A stretch of 64,000 bases of DNA from Neocallimastix lanati (nom. inval.) (GCA_016946835.1 JACVTC010000029.1:971001-1035000), one strand, 5' to 3'; numbered from the stretch's first letter, positions 22,944-36,566 are shown. A program made the numbers and translations. Notes: generated from the sequence alone by a model not told the origin.

Positions 22944-23170
22944 AAAATATTAGAAAAATGTTTGATTATTATTTAAAAGATATTATAAATAATAAATTTA
23001 TTATTTAATAGTTATAAATAATAAAAAATAATAAATAAAAAAAATAGAAAATAATTAAATAATAAATAATAAAAAATAATTAAATAATTAAATGAGTAAT
23101 ATTAATAAATAAATAAATAATAAATAAAAAATTTAAAATTAAAAAAAAAATTTTTTTTATTTCTTAATTT
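22259..23170. repeat. Heptanucleotide array, T-rich tract and poly(A)
   Basis: 22259-22450 is an AAATAAT heptamer array. 22500-22860 is T-rich low complexity with TTTTA units. 22898-22940 is a poly(A) run of about 43. After that come A-rich AATAAAT variants. No gene is seen. Confidence 0.8.
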
Positions 23171-23179
23171 GGTTCAGTA

Positions 23180-23740
23180 AAAAAAAAATAATAAATAATT
23201 GAATAATAAATAATAAATAATTGAATAATAAAAAATAATAAAAAAATAAAAAATAATACAATACATATATAAAAGATATATATAAAAAATAATAATATCA
23301 TAATAAATAAATAGTAAATAGTAAATAGTAATAAAATAAAAACATAAAAATATATAAAAAAAAATAATTAATAAATAATAAATAATAAATAATAAATAAT
23401 AAATAATAAATAATAAATAATAAATAATAAATAATAAATAAAAAATAATAAATAATAAATAATAATAAATAATAAATAACAAATAAAAAATAATAAATAA
23501 TAAATAATAATAAATAATAAATAATAATAAATAATAAATAATAATAAATAATAATAAATAATAAATAATAAATAATAAATAATAAATAATAAATAATAAA
23601 AAATAAAAAATAATAAATAATAAAAAATAATAAAATAATAAAAAATAATAAAAAATAATAAACAATAAATAATAAATAATAAATAATAAATAATAAATAA
23701 TAAAAAATAAAAAATAATAAAATAAGTACATAAAAGATAT
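23180..23740. repeat. AAATAAT heptanucleotide array
   Basis: More than 500 bases of period-7 AAATAAT with AAT and AAAAAT slips. On the minus strand it stays open in all frames and gives LLFIIYY runs. This is a repeat artefact, not a protein. AT-rich sequence continues to about 24000. Confidence 0.85.
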
Positions 23741-24026
23741 ATAAAAATTAATAATAAAGAATAATAAAGAATAAAGAATAAAACATAAACTTACAAATAA
23801 AATATATTAATATATATAAAAATTAAAATATATATTTAAGACATAATAAATTAATATATTAACAAAATATAATAATTAATAATAAATGAATAGAATATAA
23901 AAAATAAAAAATAGACATTTAAAAGATATATAAAAAATGATAATAATTAATAAATAAAAAATTAAAAATGGAAAAAAAGTTTTGTGAAACATTAATTTAT
24001 TTAAAGATATATTCATATTTTTATAC

Positions 24027-24200
24027 TGGTATAAAAGAAAATATCCTTGGGACCCTGACTCGGCAGAAGAAATAGAGGAACATGTTAGGGATCATTCTGT
24101 AAGAATTATTAATGATGAATTTGATAGTGATAGTAATGTTAAATGATTTATTCATATAGATAGTGAAAATAAATTTAATTATTAGTGATTTGGATAAAAA
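24027..24200 (+). pseudogene. Coding relic, probably Ty3/gypsy 5' region
   Basis: A plus-strand frame reads YPWDPDSAEEIEEHVRDHSV then RIINDEFDSDSNVK and stops, with a further FIHIDSENKFNY in frame. Composition and acidity are those of coding sequence, and it lies directly 5' of the gypsy pol relic in the same orientation. Assignment to gag is an inference. Confidence 0.4.
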
Positions 24201-24519
24201 CAATAATAATATTTTAGATAAATTATTGTAATAATTGTTTTACTTAAAAAATATAATAGTAATAATGAAAATTTAAATTTAAATAAGTAGATAATTTGGT
24301 CATTAAACCAACATTGTATTTTTATCATCGTTGTCCATTTAATAATTTTTAACAATTTATGTTATCTATTGTGTTTGTAATAATATTTTGTAGGTGTACT
24401 CCTAATTTTGATTGTAATCATTCTGTTAAAATCAACAATAATAAATTTATTTTGTAAATGTAACATTAATTTGAAAAGTGTGAAAATAATAATGTCAATT
24501 CTATTTTTGTTCCTTTAAT

Positions 24520-25514
24520 TTGTAAATGATTTTATCGAGGTATTCAATGAATTATATCTTACCTCCATAATCGTGAATAATATTGCGAATTTAATTCGAA
24601 GAATAATTTAATTTTATTTTATGTCTCCTTATATTCTTTGATTGTATAAGAAAAGAATTAAATAAAAAAAATATATATATTTAAACGAAATCTGAAAAGA
24701 GGTTTTATTAGAAAATCAACTTTTCCAGAAGGTTCTTCTGTTCTGTTTGTATAAAAGAAGGAAAGAAACTTACGTCTATGACTTTAAGAAACTCTTATCA
24801 TTTACCTTTAATTAATGACATATTAGATTGTATGAAAGGTGCATTATATATTTTACTAATTTTGACCTTAAATCAGCTTAAAACTTAGTAAAGAATGAAA
24901 GAAAGTGATGAGAAAAAAAAAAAAAAAAAAAAACCTACTTTTTATACTAAATATAGGCATTTTTGAATATATATCTTGTTATGATTTTATTAGTTAAAAA
25001 AATACTCCTACAACCTTTTAACATTTCATTAATGATGCGTTGAGTGTCTACCTTGATGCTTTTGTTATTTCATATTTAGGTATATTTTAATTTATTCTAA
25101 TAGTGTTGATGAATAATCACGAACATGTTAAAAATGTACTAGAAAAAAAAATTACTTAATAATAATTTATATCTTTAATTAGAAAATTATGAATTTGATA
25201 CCACTGAATCAAGCTTTTTAGGTTTTATTATCTCTTGAAATAAACTAAAAATGGATAGAGAAAAAGCGAAATCAATTTTAGTCTATTCCCTCTATTATTA
25301 AGGAAGTTCAATTTTTTATTGGTCTCAGTAATTTTTATTGAATTTTTATCAAATATTTTTGTTAAAATCGCTAATCCATTGAATAAACTTACCAGAAAGA
25401 ATGTTTCTTTTGTCAGGGGACCTGTTATACAAAAAGTTTTTGATAATTTAAAGAACTTACTTACCGATACTTCAATATTACTATCATTTATAGAATCTAT
25501 AAAACAATTATAAA
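24520..25514 (+). pseudogene. Ty3/gypsy reverse transcriptase-RNase H relic
   Basis: In plus-strand order over several frames: DFIEVFNE-like text, LKRGFIRKSTFPEGSSVLFV, YHLPLINDILDCMKGA, TFYTKYRHF, PTTF-stop-HFINDA, VISYLG (the place of YLDD, lost by frameshift), YSNSVDE, HVKNVLE, ESSFLGFIIS, KMDREKA, SKIANPLNKLTRK-like text (KIANPLNKLTRKNVSFV) and FDNLKNLLTDTSILLSF. This order and these motifs are diagnostic of Ty3/gypsy RT joined to RNase H. At least five frameshifts or stops and a missing catalytic YLDD make it dead. RNase H and integrase beyond 25514 were not recognised. Confidence 0.85.
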
Positions 25515-25544
25515 TCAAATTTTTATAATATATAAACTTTTTTT

Positions 25545-25800
25545 ATTCAGCGGAAATCTAGCTGAATATATACTAAACCAGTTTAACGACTTGTCAGAGA
25601 CTGTTGATGAAGAAGTATCTAAGTAAGGGAAAATAACGTCCCTAACAAACATTTCGTTTACCAAATACACCGTAGAACCAGAGTTTATTATTACAGGGAA
25701 TGTTAGATACTCTGTTAAATTAAGTAGTCTTATACTCAAGGAAGCTTTGAGGATAAGGACGTTTAAAGAATATTAGAAAATAATTTTGGAGTGTAAGTAA
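25545..25800 (+). pseudogene. Unidentified coding-like relic
   Basis: A plus-strand frame reads SGNLAEYILNQFNDLSETVD, EEVSK, stop, GKITSLTNISFTKYTVEPEF, IITGNVRYSVKLSSLILKEA. Amino-acid composition is like a real protein and unlike the surrounding repeats. I do not recognise the family. The minus strand is also open for 74 codons over the same stretch, so the strand is not certain. Confidence 0.35.
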
Positions 25801-26099
25801 GAAGAAGTAATTTGGTTATGGATTTCAAGAAGAAATTCTATGTTTCTTTTTTTCTCTCAAATGTAGATGGCTGTTTTAAGTAATTTTTTTATTTTTTTTT
25901 TTTTTTTGATTGTTTCCTCTTCTAACTATTTTTGGTAATTTTTTTTTTTTTGGCCTTCCATGCTATTATAGTTGTTCTTCACTCCAGTAGCCTTCAAAAT
26001 TAATATTTTTGGGTAATCAACAACTTTCCATAAATGTCGATGTTTTTTTTTATTTGATTTGAGGGCCCATGAGTTTTCTTCTTACTAATGGTTATTCCT

Positions 26100-26141
<42 letters not shown>

Positions 26142-26169
26142 GAATATAGAAAACCTCAAGGATTTTCCA

Positions 26170-26201
<32 letters not shown>

Positions 26202-26730
26202 GAACTTAAAAATGAAGTCTATCATATTGCCCTACCTTTTGTAATTTGAGCTTTCCTTATAGGTCTGTTATATAATACAACGTTAACAAATCCAATTTCT
26301 TCATAGAGATTGGAAGACTCACCCACATATATGATTTTATATATGTTGTATACTTTTAAAACAACAGTATCGACAAAGTTAAGAGATACTGAAGGAATCA
26401 CTATTCTTTTTCCTTTAGAGTAGCAATAAGTGAACTACATATTCCTGTAATGAGAGAAATAAGGGCCCAATTAATGTCATCCTGAACAATGCTTCAAGTT
26501 TCAACTTTGGCTTTTAACAATTTCTACTATAGTCTTCTTCAGTACTTGAGAGTATTTGCTTTTCCATTTTTTATTTATCAGTTTAGTGGTGTTCTTCCCC
26601 TCGAAAGAGTGAGATTTACGTTAGCTGTTGGAGATTTCCAGTGATCGGGATAAACAGGGAGGACTGAACCCGAAGATGGCATTTCCATAATTCAAGAGAG
26701 CAAAAGAAAAAGGTTCATATAATGTATAAT
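25801..26730 (-). pseudogene. Unidentified degraded coding-like region with homopolymers
   Basis: Higher GC than its surroundings. Minus-strand frames give MPSSGSVLPVYPDHWKSPTA and NVNLTLSRGRTPLN, DDINWALISLITGICSSLIA, IPSVSLNFVDTVVLKVYNIY and VGESSNLYEEIGFVNVVLYN, NINFEGYWSEEQL, separated by stops and frameshifts. It is broken by poly(A) (26101-26139) and poly(T) (about 26171-26201) runs. The family is unknown; a decayed transposon or host gene are both possible. Confidence 0.35.
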
Positions 26731-26779
26731 GATTGACTAACCCTGGAATTAAATTTATATTTCAATATTTTAATTTAAA

Positions 26780-28540
26780 TTTAATTTATTTAATATTATT
26801 TATTTATTTTTATTTTTTTTATTTATTTATTTTTTATTTTTTTATTTATTTATTTTTCATTTATGTATTTTTTATTATTTTATTTATTTATTTTTATTTA
26901 TTTATTTTTATTTGTTCTATTTATTTATTTTTATTTTTCATTTATTTAATTATATTTATTTATTTATTTTTATTTTTCATCTATTTATTTTATTTGTTCT
27001 ATTTATTTATTTTTACTTTTCATTTATTTGTATTTATTTATTTATTTATTTATTTTTATTTTATATTTACTTACTTTTATTTTTTATTATTAATTTTCAT
27101 TTATTTTTTTTTATTATTTATTTATTTATATTGTTCATTTATTTATTTTGTTATATTTTTATAAATAATGCTGTCTACTTAATCTTCAATAATTATAAAT
27201 ATTCTATTTATTTACTTGATAATATATTCATTAAAATATTATTATTATTATTATTATATTTATTTATTTAATAATTTATTTATTCATTTATTAATTATTT
27301 AATTAAATTTCATAATGTTCATTAATATGTTTGTTAATTTATTTAAATATACTTTGTTCATTGATATTTTATTTATTTATTTATTTATTTTAAAATTCAT
27401 TGATTAATTATATATTTTAATTTTAATTTAATTATATTATTTATTTAAATATATTTACTGAATTACTAATTATTTTATTTATTTAATATTTATTACATTC
27501 ACTTTACAATTTTAATGAAAATGATAATAGGGTTAGGTTTAAATATAACCCTTTTATTTAATATTTATTTATAATTATTTTTATTAGTTATTTATTTTAT
27601 TACTTAATATTTATTTATAATTTATTTTTATAATTCGTTGTTTATTTTATTATTTATTATTTATTATTTAATAATTATTTATAATTAATTTTTATAATTA
27701 GTTATTTAATATTTATAGTAATTATTTATTATCTAATATTAATTATTAAATAATTATTCTATATATATTTTCCCATAATATATAAATATATTATTTTTAT
27801 TATAGTTATGTCTTTTATATTATTTATTATCTATTATTTATTTCATTATATTTTATAAAATATTTTCATATTATTGAATTTTGTCATAGAAAGTATTTAC
27901 TACATATTATTAATTATTTATTATTAATAGTTACTTAAAGCTTTTAAATTATATATTAATAATTATTAATTTTTCAAATATAAGATGAAATTTTCATTAT
28001 TTACTATTTAATATTAATATTTGATATATCTTTTTAGTAATAATCCATAGTAATTTATTCTTTATTTTGACTTTTTTGTTATTTATTAACAATATTTATA
28101 ATTTATAATATTAGTTAAATATATATAATTTATTTAAATTTTTTCTAATTTTTTAATTAAAGCTCTTTTAAGGTGACTATGTGACTATTAAAAAGTTTTT
28201 TTTTTTTTTTTTTTCTTTTTTTTTAAATTGATTTTTATATAATATTTATTTATTGAAATATTTTAAATAATTATATTCAATAAAATAAATAATAAAAAAT
28301 ATATCAGTTTCATTAAAATTTCTTAATTATATTTATTATTAATAATAAAAATATAATAAAAAACTATAAACAATTTCTTTATAAATAAAAATTACATAAA
28401 ATTTAAAGGTTACTTTAAAAAAAAGCTCATTTAATGTTGAGGATTACTTCAAAAGAATTATATATTTCTTATTACTTTCTCTATAATAAAAATATGACTA
28501 AGGATATTTGAATTTATTAAATGAAAATTTTTTATAATTA
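26780..28540. repeat. TTTA/TTTTA low complexity
   Basis: 26780-27170 is a TTTA-rich tetranucleotide field whose open frames (YLFIFIY runs) are artefacts. 27170-28540 is A/T low complexity with TTATTTA units, a poly(T) near 28196-28214, and a single TAGGGTTAGG near 27528. No gene is seen. Confidence 0.75.
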
Positions 28541-31500
28541 ATAAATAATAAATAAATAATAAATAATAAATAATAAATAATAAATAATTAATAATTAAAT
28601 AATAAATAAATAAATATGTAAATAAATAAGTAAATAATTAAATAAATAGTAATAATAAATAATAAATAATAAATAATAAATAATAAATTAAAAAGACAAA
28701 ATAAATTATTGAAAATCAAATTAAATAAATTAAAGGACATAATAAATAAAAAAGAAATAATAAATAATAAACAATAAATAAATGAATGATATATAATAAA
28801 TGATAAATAATTAATATTAAATAAATAAAAATAAATTATAAATAAATTATAATTTATTATATAAAAATAATTATTTATTATAAATAAAATAATAAATAAA
28901 AAATAAAAATAATATATATATAAATATACAATAAATAATAAAAAAGGTCATAATAAATATATAAATTTATAATAAATAATTTAAAAAAGGTCATAATAAA
29001 TATATAAATTTATAATAAATAATAAAAAAAGGTCATAATAAATATATAAATTTATAATAAATAATTTAAATAAGGTCATAATAAATATATAAATTTATAA
29101 TAAATAATTTAAAAAAGGTCATAATAAATATATAAATCTATAATAAATAATATAAAAAAGGTCATAATAAATATATAAATTTATAATAAATAATTTAAAA
29201 AAGGTCATAATAAATAATAAATAGTATAATCTACAATAAATAATTAAAAAAGGTCATAATAAATAATAAATAGTATAATCTACAACAAATAATAAAAAAG
29301 GTCTTAATAAATAATAAAAAAAGGTCTTAATAAATAATAAATTTATAATAAATAATAAAAAAAGGTCATAATAAATAATAAAAAAAAGTCATAATAAATA
29401 TATAAATTTATAATAAATAATTTAAATAAGGTCATAATAAATATATAAATTTATAATAAATAATTTAAAAAAGGTCATAATAAATATATAAATTTATAAT
29501 AAATAATTTAAAAAAGGTCATAATAAATATATAAATCTATAATAAATAATATAAAAAAGGTCATAATAAATATATAAATCTATAATAAATAATATAAAAA
29601 AGGTCATAATAAATATATAAATTTATAATAAATAATTTAAAAAAGGTCATAATAAATGATAAATAGTATAATCCACAATAAATAATTAAAAAAGGTCATA
29701 ATAAATAATAAATAGTATAATATACATAAATTAATTACTAAATAATAATTACTAAATAATTAATAATAAATAAAAAAATAATAAAAAAATATAAATAATA
29801 AAGATGACATTTTATATATCATATAACAATATCGTAAATAATATATAATTAATTATTTATAGTTATATATAATAAGTTATAAATAATAAATTATTAATAT
29901 TATAAATACTAAATTATAAATAAAAAATAAATAAATAAGTAAATAAATAAGTAAATAATTAAATAAATAGTAATAATAGATAATAAATAATTATATAATA
30001 AATAATAAATAATAAATAATAATTTAAAAAGACAAAATAAATTATTGAAAATCAAATTAAATAAATTAAAGGATATAATAAATAAAAAAGAAATAATAAA
30101 TAATAAACAATAAATAAATGAATGATATATAATAAATGATAAATAATTAATATTAAATAAATAAAAATAAATTATAAATAAATTATAATTAATTATATAA
30201 AAATAATTATTTATTATAAATAAAATAATAAATAAAAAATAAAAATAATACATATATAAATTTACAATAAATAATAAAAAAGGTCATAATAAATAATAAA
30301 TAGTATAATCTATAATAAATAATAAAAAAAAAGGTCATAATAAATAATAAATAGTATAATAAATAATAAAAAAGGACATAATAAATATATAAATTTATAA
30401 TAAATAATAAAAAAGGTCATAATAAATAATAAATTTATAATAAATAATAAATTTATAATAAATAATAAAAAAGGTCATAATAAATAATAAATATATAAAT
30501 TTATAATAAATAATAAAATAGGTCATAATAAATAATAAATATTATATTTTTTAATAATTATAAATGAGATAATAAATATTAAATATACATAAATTAATTA
30601 CTAAATAATAATTACTAAATAATTAATAGTAAATAAAAAAATAATAAAAAAGATATAAATAATAAATAATAAAGATGACATTTTATATATTAAATAACAA
30701 TATCGTAAATAATATAATTAATTATTAATAGTTATATATAATAAGTTATAATTTAGTATTTATAATTTAATATTAATAATTTATTATTTATAAGTAAATA
30801 AATAAATAAATAATTAATTAATTAATTAAAGAGTAAATAAAGAGTAAATAATAAATAAAAAATAATAAATAATAAATAAATAATTGATATATATTAAATG
30901 ATAAATAATAAATAATAAATAATAATTTAAAAAGACAAAATAAATTATTGAAAATCAAATTAAATAAATTAAAGGAATAAATAAAAAAGAAATAATAAAC
31001 AATAAACAATAAATAAATAAATGATATATAATAAATGATAAATAATTAATATTAAATAAATAAAAATAAATTATAAATAAATAATAAAATTAATTATATA
31101 AAAATAATTATTTATTATAAATAAAATAATAAATAAAAAATAAAAATAATACATATATAAATTTACAATAAATAATAAAAAAGGACATAATAAATAATAA
31201 ATTTACAATAAATAATAAAAAAGGTCATAATAAATATATAAATCTACAATAAATAATTTAAAAAAAGCTCATAATAAATATATAAATTTATACTAAATAA
31301 TAAAAAAAGGTCATAATAAATAATAAATAGTATAATTTACAATAAATAATTTAAAAAAAGATCATAATAAATATATAAAATTTATAATAAATAATAAAAA
31401 AGGTCATAATAAATATATAAATTTATAATAAATAATAAAAAAGGTCATAATAAATATATATATATATTTATAATAAATAATAAAAAAGGTCATAATAAAT

Positions 31501-32430
31501 AATAAATAATATAATCTATAATAATTTAAAATGAGATAATAAATAATATACATAATTACTAAATAATTAATAATAAATAAAAAAATATAAATAATAAAGA
31601 TGACATTTTATATATTAAATAACAATATCGTAAATAATATAATTAATTATTTATAGTTTTATATAATAAGTTATAAATAATAAATTATTAATATTAAATT
31701 ACAAATACTAAATTATAAATAAATTATAAAAATTAATTATATAAAAATAATTATATATTGTAAATAAAATAATAAATAAAAATAATAAATATATATATTT
31801 ATATTAAATATTAAAAAAAAAAGTCATAATAAATAATAAATAGTATAATCTAAAATAAATAGTTTAAAAAAAGGTCATAATAAATAATAAATAGTATAAT
31901 CAACAATAAATAATTTAAAAAAAGGTCATAATAAATAATAAATCTATAATAAATAATAAGAAAAAGGTCATAATAAATAAATATAAATTTATAATAAATA
32001 ATAAAAAAGGTCATAATAAATAATAAATTTATAATTAATAATAAAAAAGGTCATAATAAATAATAAATTTATAATTAATAATAAAAAAAAGGTCATGATA
32101 AATATATAAATTTATAATTATTAACAAAAAAAAGGTCATAATAAATATGTTAATTTATAATATATAATAAAAAAGGTCATAATAAATAATAAATAGTATA
32201 ATCAATAATCAAAAATTAAAATGAGATAATAATATATAGTCAAAACTTAAATATAAATATATTATTTACTAAATAATAATTACTAAATAATTAATAATAA
32301 ATAAAAAAAATAATAAAAAAAGATATAAATATTAAATATTAAATGGTATAATCTACAATAAATAATAAAAAAAGGTAATAATAAATATATAAATTTATAA
32401 TAAATAACAAAAAAAAGGTCATAAAAAAAG

Positions 32431-32932
32431 GGTGCATTTTGCAATTGTTCGTTTCGAAAAATGTGGCTTAAAATATTTTTAAAATAAACATATAAATAAA
32501 TAAAATTAATAAATAAATAAAAAACTATTAAATAAAAAAAAATAAATATGTTAAAAAAGTATTTATTATTTATTTATTATTTATTTGTCTTTTTAAATTA
32601 TTATTTATTATTTATTTATTTATTATTTATTATTAATTAATTGTTTAATATTTAATATTTAATATTTAATATATTATTTATTATTTATTATTTATTATTT
32701 ATTTTATTTATTATTTGTTATTATTAATTATTTTTTATTTATTTATTTATTTATTTATTATTTATTATTTATATATTTAAAAATATTTTATAATAAAATA
32801 TTTAAAAACTTATTATTTCAAAAATGAAATTTATTATTTATTTATTAGTTAAAAAATTATATAATATGGCAATTAATTTAAAAAAATTTAATCCACATTG
32901 CGAAATGCACAATTGAGAAACGATACACATTC
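32431..32932. mobile_element. MITE-like element with terminal inverted repeats (copy 1)
   Basis: Left end has GCAATTGTTCGTTTCG then AAAAATGTGGCTTAAA. The right end, read on the minus strand, has TCAATTGTGCATTTCG then CAATGTGGATTAAA. These are imperfect inverted repeats of about 28-30 bases. The interior is A/T-rich, has no coding potential and contains an inverted copy of the TTTAAAAAGACAAA motif of the surrounding field. It interrupts the minisatellite unit. Confidence 0.6.
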
Positions 32933-33714
32933 AAAAAAAGTTCTTAATAAATATATAAATTTATAATAAATAATAAAAAAAGGTTATAATAAATAATAAA
33001 TAGTATAATCTATAATTAATAATAAAAAAAGGTCATGATAAAAAATAAAAATATAATCTATAATAAATAATAAAAAAAAGTCATAATAAATATAAAAATT
33101 TATAATTAATAATAAAAAAGGTCATAATAAATAATAAAAAAAAAGGTCATAATAAATATAAAAATTTATAATAAATAACAAAAAAAGGTCATAATAAATA
33201 TAAAAACTTATAATAAATAACAAAAAAAAGGTCATAATAAATAATAAATAATATAATCTATAATTAATAATAAAAAAAGGTCATAATAAATATAAAAATT
33301 TATAATAAATAACAAAAAAAGGTCATAATAAATATAAAAACTTATAATAAATAACAAAAAAAAGGTCATAATAAATAATAAATAATATAATCTATAATTA
33401 ATAATAAAAAAAGGTCATAATAATTAATAAATAGTATAATCTACAGTAAATAATAAATAATAAATAATTGAATAATTGAATAGTAAATACATTTTTAACA
33501 TATTAATTTTTTTTATATTTAATATTTATTATTTAATATTAATTTTTTTTATATTTAATATTTATTATTTAATATTTATTATTTTTTATTTATTATTTAT
33601 TATTTATAAATTATTATTTATTATTTATTATTTATTTATTTACTATTCATTTATTCGAAAATATTTTATAATAGAATATTTTATAATAAAATATTTAAAG
33701 ACTTATTTATTTCA

Positions 33715-34345
33715 GGGAAGTGTGCGTTTCGCAAAATGTGGCTTTTAAATATTTTTTAAAAACAAACATATAAATAAATAAAATTAATAAATAAATAAAA
33801 AATATTAAAAAAAAAAAAAAATAAATATGTTAAAAATGTATTTATTATTTATTTATTATTTGTCTTTTTAAATTATTATTAATTAATTATTTAATATTTA
33901 ATATTTAATATTTAATATATTATTTATCTATTATTTATTATTTATTATTTATTATTTATTATTTATTATTTATTATTTATTATTTATTATTTATTATGTA
34001 TTATTTATTATGTATTATTTATTATTTATTATTTATTATTTATTATTTATTTATTATTTATTATTTATTATTTATTATTTATTATTTATTATTTATTATT
34101 TATTATTTATTATGTATTATTTAAATATTTAAATATTTATTTATTTATTATTTATTTATTTAAATATTTATTTATTTATTTATTATTTATTTATTTAATT
34201 ATTTATTTATTTATTTATTATTTATTTATTTAATTATTTATTTAATTATTTATTTATTAATTAAAAAATTATATAATATGGCAATTAATTTAAAAAAATT
34301 AAGCCACATTGTAAAATGCACAATTGCGAAACGATACACATTCAA
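33715..34345. mobile_element. MITE-like element with terminal inverted repeats (copy 2)
   Basis: Left end GTGTGCGTTTCGCAAAATGT then GGCTTTTAAA. Right end on the minus strand CAATTGTGCATTTTACAATG then TGGCTTAA. The first 150 bases and last 100 bases match copy 1. The centre is expanded by an ATTTATT heptamer array (about 33930-34130). An inverted piece of the same interior lies just outside at about 33476-33530, so nested or foldback insertion is likely. Confidence 0.55.
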
Positions 34346-35040
34346 AAAAAGGTCATAATAAATATATAAATTTATAATAAATAATAAAAAAAGGTTATAA
34401 TAAATAATAAATATATATATTTATAATAAATAAAAAAAAAGGTCATAATAATTATATATATTTATAATTAATAATAAAAAGGTCATAATAAATAATAAAA
34501 AAAAAGTCATAATAAATATAAAAACTTATAATAAATAGCAAAAAAAAGGTCATAATAAATAATAAATAATATAATCTAAAATTAGTAATAAAAAAAAAGG
34601 TCATAATAATTATATATATTTATAATTAATAATAAAAAGGTCATAATAAATAATAAAAAAAAGTCATAATAAATATAAAAACTTATAATAAATAGCAAAA
34701 AAAAGGTCATAATAAATAATAAATAATATAATCTAAAATTAGTAATAAAAAAAAAGGTCATAATAATTATATATATTTATAATTAATAATAAAAAGGTCA
34801 TAATAAATAATAAAAAAAAAGTCATAATAAATATAAAAATTTATAATAAATAACAAAAAAAAGGTCATAATATATATAAATTTATAATAAATAACAAAAA
34901 AACAGGTCATAATAAATAATAAATAGTATGATATACAATAAATAATGAAAAAAGACCATAATAAATATATAAATTTATAATAAATAATAAATAGTATGAT
35001 ATACAATAAATAATGAAAAAAGACCATAATAAATATATAA

Positions 35041-35440
35041 ATTTATAATAAATAATAAATAATAGATAATAAATAATAAAATAATAGATAATAAATAATA
35101 AAATAATAGATAATAAATAATAAATAATAGATAATAAATAATAAATAATAAATAATAAATAATAAATAATAAATAATAAATAATAAATAATAGATAATAG
35201 ATAATAAATAATAAATAATAAATAATAAATAATAAATAATAAATAATAAATAATAAATAATAAATAATAAATAATAAATAATAGATAATAGATAATAAAT
35301 AATAAATAATAAATAATTAATAATAAATAATAAATAATAAATAATAAATAATAAATAATAAATAATAAATAATAAATAATAAATAATAAATAATAAATAA
35401 TAAATAGTAATAATAAATAATAAATAATAAATAATAAATA
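35041..35440. repeat. AAATAAT heptanucleotide array
   Basis: About 400 bases of nearly perfect period-7 AAATAAT with a few G substitutions (AATAGAT). It lies inside the minisatellite field. The 160-codon minus-strand open frame here is an artefact of the repeat. Confidence 0.85.
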
Positions 35441-36299
35441 ATAATTTAAAAAGACAAAGTAAATTATTGAAAATCAAATTAAATAAATTAAAGGACATAA
35501 TAAATAAAAAAGAAATAATAAACAATAAATATATAATTGATATATAATAAATAATAAAAATTAATTATATAAAAATAATTATTTATTATAAAGAAATTTA
35601 AAAAAGAAAAAAAAAAAAAAAAAAAAAACTATAATTAATAATATTTAATAAAATAATTAATAAAAAATAAAAATGACAATTATATAAATTTATAATAAAT
35701 AATAAAAAAAGGTCATAATAAATATGTAAGTTTATAATAATAATAAAAAAAGTCATAATAAATAATAAATAGTATAATCTATAATAAATAATAAAAAAAA
35801 GGTCATAATAAATATATAAATCTATAATTAATAATAAAAAAAGTCATAATAAATATATAAATCTATAATTAATAATAAAAAAAGTCATAATAAATATATA
35901 AATCTATAATAAATAATAAAAAAAAGGTCATAATAAATATATAAATCTATAATTAATAATTTAAAATAAGATAATAAATAATAAATAGTCAAAACTTATA
36001 TATATATTAATTACTATAATAATAAATAAAAAAAAATAATAAATAATAAATAATAAAGATGACATTTTAAATATTTTATAAAAAATATATGATAAATAAT
36101 AAATAATTATTAGTAGTTATTCATATAAGTTATAAATAATAAGTTATAATAAATATGTTATAAATATTAAATTATATATAAATAATAAATTATAAATAAT
36201 AAAATAATTAAATAAATATTAAATAGAGAGTAAATAATGAATAATAAAAAAGTTATATTAATCAATAATTAATAATAACCATTAATAAATAACGAAAAG

Positions 36300-36527
36300 T
36301 AAATAATAAATAATTACATATAAAAAAAAAAATTTATTAAACAATTAAAATTGCATAAATGTTAAAAGATACTTTTGCAATATGTATAAAAAAGCCACCT
36401 TCTTTGAAAGAGCTTTATATTTTTTAATTATTTTGTTTTTAATAAAAATTCAATTAAAGTTATTTTGAGTGAAAAATACAAAAAAAAATATATAATCTAA
36501 TCTATATCATGAAATTTTAATAAATAA

Positions 36528-36566
<39 letters not shown>

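Larger units (their letters stand above)
28540..36300. repeat. Complex minisatellite field (about 43-bp GGTCATAATAAAT units in higher-order blocks)
   Basis: Arrays at about 28945-29725, 30265-30545, 31165-31515, 31805-32215, 32350-32420, 32940-33440, 34345-35060 and 35690-35965 share a unit of about 43 bases: AAAAAAGGTCATAATAAAT, then ATATAAATTTATAATAAAT, then AATTT. Between arrays two other segments recur: one with TTTAAAAAGACAAAATAAAT and AAATTAAAGGACATAATAAA (28690, 30020, 30920, 35440), and one with AAAGATGACATTTTATATAT and AACAATATCGTAAATAATAT (29800, 30670, 31600; a diverged copy, with only the first motif, at 36055). This gives a higher-order period near 0.9 kb. No gene is seen. Confidence 0.85.

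Noticed and set aside
23174-23731. 185-codon minus-strand frame (YLLFIIYY runs)
   Set aside because: It is a reading of an AAATAAT heptamer array, which has no stop on that strand in any frame. The same holds for frames near 22271, 26733, 29909, 30818, 35043 and 43285.
27528-27537. TAGGGTTAGG, resembling a fungal telomere repeat
   Set aside because: Only about one and a half TTAGGG units, with no array. Another CTAACCCTA near 40022 is equally isolated. Chance or a very old trace.
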